Positions 62,801 through 64,000 of a DNA stretch of 64,000 nucleotides are shown one piece after another. Under the pieces are notes generated by a model. It ran no database searches. It had not been told where the DNA came from and saw nothing but the letters and a program-made list of their open reading frames with translations. Positions within the stretch are counted from its first letter, which is position 1; each line of letters starts with the position of its first letter. Both the position numbers and the translations under genes were made by a program. This DNA is from Chloromonas sp. AAM2 (Eukaryota; Chlorophyta; Chlorophyceae; Chlamydomonadales; Chlamydomonadaceae), in the NCBI GenBank assembly GCA_004335635.1, contig QAXH01005654.1, forward strand, positions 62,001 through 126,000, written 5' to 3'.

Positions 62801-63820
62801 CACTGCATCAAGATGGTGCAGTTCGCGCAGGCCATGCTGTGGTCCAGCCAGTCCATCAAGACACCCCTAGGGGAGCCAGTGCAGGTGAGTTAGACCACGC
62901 TCTTGTTGTGATTGAGTACCACATGTCACACACACTCTGTGACTGCGGGTGCTTGTCTGACTATCATCATCACTGGGAGTCTGTCTTTGGCCACAGCAAG
63001 TGAGGCTCCACTATAGCAAGCGCAGCGCTTGCTTTGCTCGCTCGATCCGCATGCACAACAGCACTTTCATTGACTGTGGCAGGCATCAGAAACACTGGTG
63101 TGGTAAGAACAAATGCACTGTTCAGCTGCCGACGTGGCCTGCCAAGTGTGTTGCTTGTTGCAGGTCCGGATAGGCATCCACAGTGGTCCCTGCAGTTCGG
63201 GCGTTGTGGGGCAGCGTATGCCCAGGTGAGCCTTGGTGCCTTGCGGCCTGGCACTGTGCACATGCAGTGACATGCAACTGGAACACACATGGTGATGTGT
63301 TGCTGGGATTGGGTCTCATCATAGGTGGCCTGAAACACAAACCACAACCTGCTGTGTCCATGTCTGTCTGCAGGTTTTGCCTGTTTGGAGATACGGTGGT
63401 GAGTGCTGGGGTCGATTGAAGGCTGCCACCAGATGTGCCATCAAAGCTGGGCAGCAAGCTCAGCCTCGGTTTGAGAGGAACCACAGTGTAGGGCCGTGCA
63501 AGCTAACATCACTGTTCCACTGTTCTGTCACCACTGTTCTGTAAACAGCAGGCCCACCCAACCATCATAGTTGAGTTCTGCTAGATTGTTTTCTAATAGC
63601 CAGACACTGGCAGTATTAGCACCCCGTGTTAGCACTCCACACTGTCGTGATAAACGTCTACTGCCTTGCCAAGTGTTGTTCCTTTCCCTGACCTGGCCGC
63701 AGAACACGGCCTCGAGGATGGAGTCTAACGGGCACCCCGGCTGCATCCACGTGTCCCAGGCCACCTACCAGCACTGCAGCGGCCTGGAGTGGCAGCCCAC
63801 AGGCGGTGTCGCTGTGAAAG
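56811..63820 (+). CDS. Class III nucleotidyl cyclase, guanylyl-type residues (3' end outside window)
   Basis: Exons: 56811-57004, 57123-57708, 57893-58009, 58334-59056, 59489-59674, 60155-60247, 60522-61570, 62182-62305, 62705-62884, 63164-63225, 63374-63398, 63703-63820, continuing past the right end; about 1150 residues are visible. The catalytic domain starts near residue 980: VTILFADIKGFTAMSEQ (first metal Asp), VYKVETIGDAYMCATGL (second metal Asp), RIGIHSGPCSSGVVGQ, FCLFGDTVNTASRMES. Glu in VETIGDAY and Cys in CLFGDT are the base-selecting residues of guanylyl cyclases. The preceding exons resemble a PAS-like sensor (VVDPGGAIRLQNPESCARI; EAVWHQCQVCPLRDPVTQQP) and the helical linker LLQEILPRQVLAHLLHH, an arrangement seen in many algal cyclases. 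A 350-residue Ser/Thr-rich exon with a Gln run separates linker and catalytic domain. No transmembrane helix is evident in the visible part. 58498-58640 could be an unrecognised intron; the start codon is provisional. Confidence 0.85.
59779..59808 (+). other. Candidate duplicated 30-nt mini-exon in cyclase gene
   Basis: Flanked by AAAGCAG and a GTGGGC donor, phase 0 at both ends, encoding GQQPLLDICQ. It resembles the end of exon 6 (QQPLLSISQ followed by GTGGGA) about 130 bp upstream. It could be a cassette exon or a decaying duplication. Confidence 0.4.
61078..61102 (+). repeat. CAG run encoding polyglutamine
   Basis: Eight tandem codons, mostly CAG, encode QQQQQQQ in the disordered part of the cyclase. 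Confidence 0.9.
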
Positions 63821-64000
63821 GTGGGCTAAGAATGCAGGAAATTGAAGGGAGTCAAATGGGTGGTCAAGTTCCATGTCTCAGAACAAGCAAAGAAAGAAGC
63901 AGGCAGTTCCTCAACTGATGGTGATGACCCAGACAAGCGTAGGTGCAGTAATTTCACGTATCAACCAGGCAGAAGACAGTAGGGCATCACTGTGACGCTT

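Overview
The window is nuclear DNA of an intron-rich green alga (chlorophyte; I cannot name the genus). The evidence is dense GT-AG splicing with exons of roughly 50-200 nt, and a plant/algal gene set: chloroplast LPA2, a plant-type deoxynucleoside kinase, a DUF506 protein, and a class III cyclase with the algal 'PRxV' linker. TGTAA motifs, the usual chlorophyte poly(A) signal, lie 76, 124 and 299 nt after three of the stop codons. Gene models were built by hand by joining exons whose phases agree and whose product matches a known family. Nothing was computed.

Layout. 113-1197 (+): 3' end of a DusA-type tRNA-dihydrouridine synthase. 1684-2905 (-): LPA2, divergent from 3084-4538 (+), a DUF2064 GT-A-fold transferase. 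5117-11519 (-): NMD3, the 60S export adaptor, 15 exons, divergent from 11796-14841 (+), an unrecognised acidic protein. 16303-30192 (+): cohesin SMC1, 32 exons, containing an N gap inside a tandem array. 32824-36109 (-): unknown coiled-coil protein with duplicated exons. 39141-40829 (+): DUF506 protein. 45865-52122 (+): deoxynucleoside kinase, 12 exons. 52968-55405 (-): Mpv17/PMP22 family protein with an apparent 8-nt microexon. 56811 to beyond the right end (+): class III cyclase with guanylyl-type substrate residues. Two gene-poor stretches (36.1-39.1 kb and 40.8-45.9 kb) hold dispersed repeats.

The genes are unrelated housekeeping and signalling genes. They form no pathway cluster, and the only shared regulation suggested is by two short divergent promoters. 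The distinctive features are in the non-coding DNA. First, a short dispersed element with a conserved core ending in a T-tract occurs at least ten times; I saw all copies in intergenic DNA and none in an intron. Second, tandem duplications repeatedly overlap splice sites (SMC1, deoxynucleoside kinase, cyclase, NMD3), creating ladders of alternative donors or spare mini-exons.
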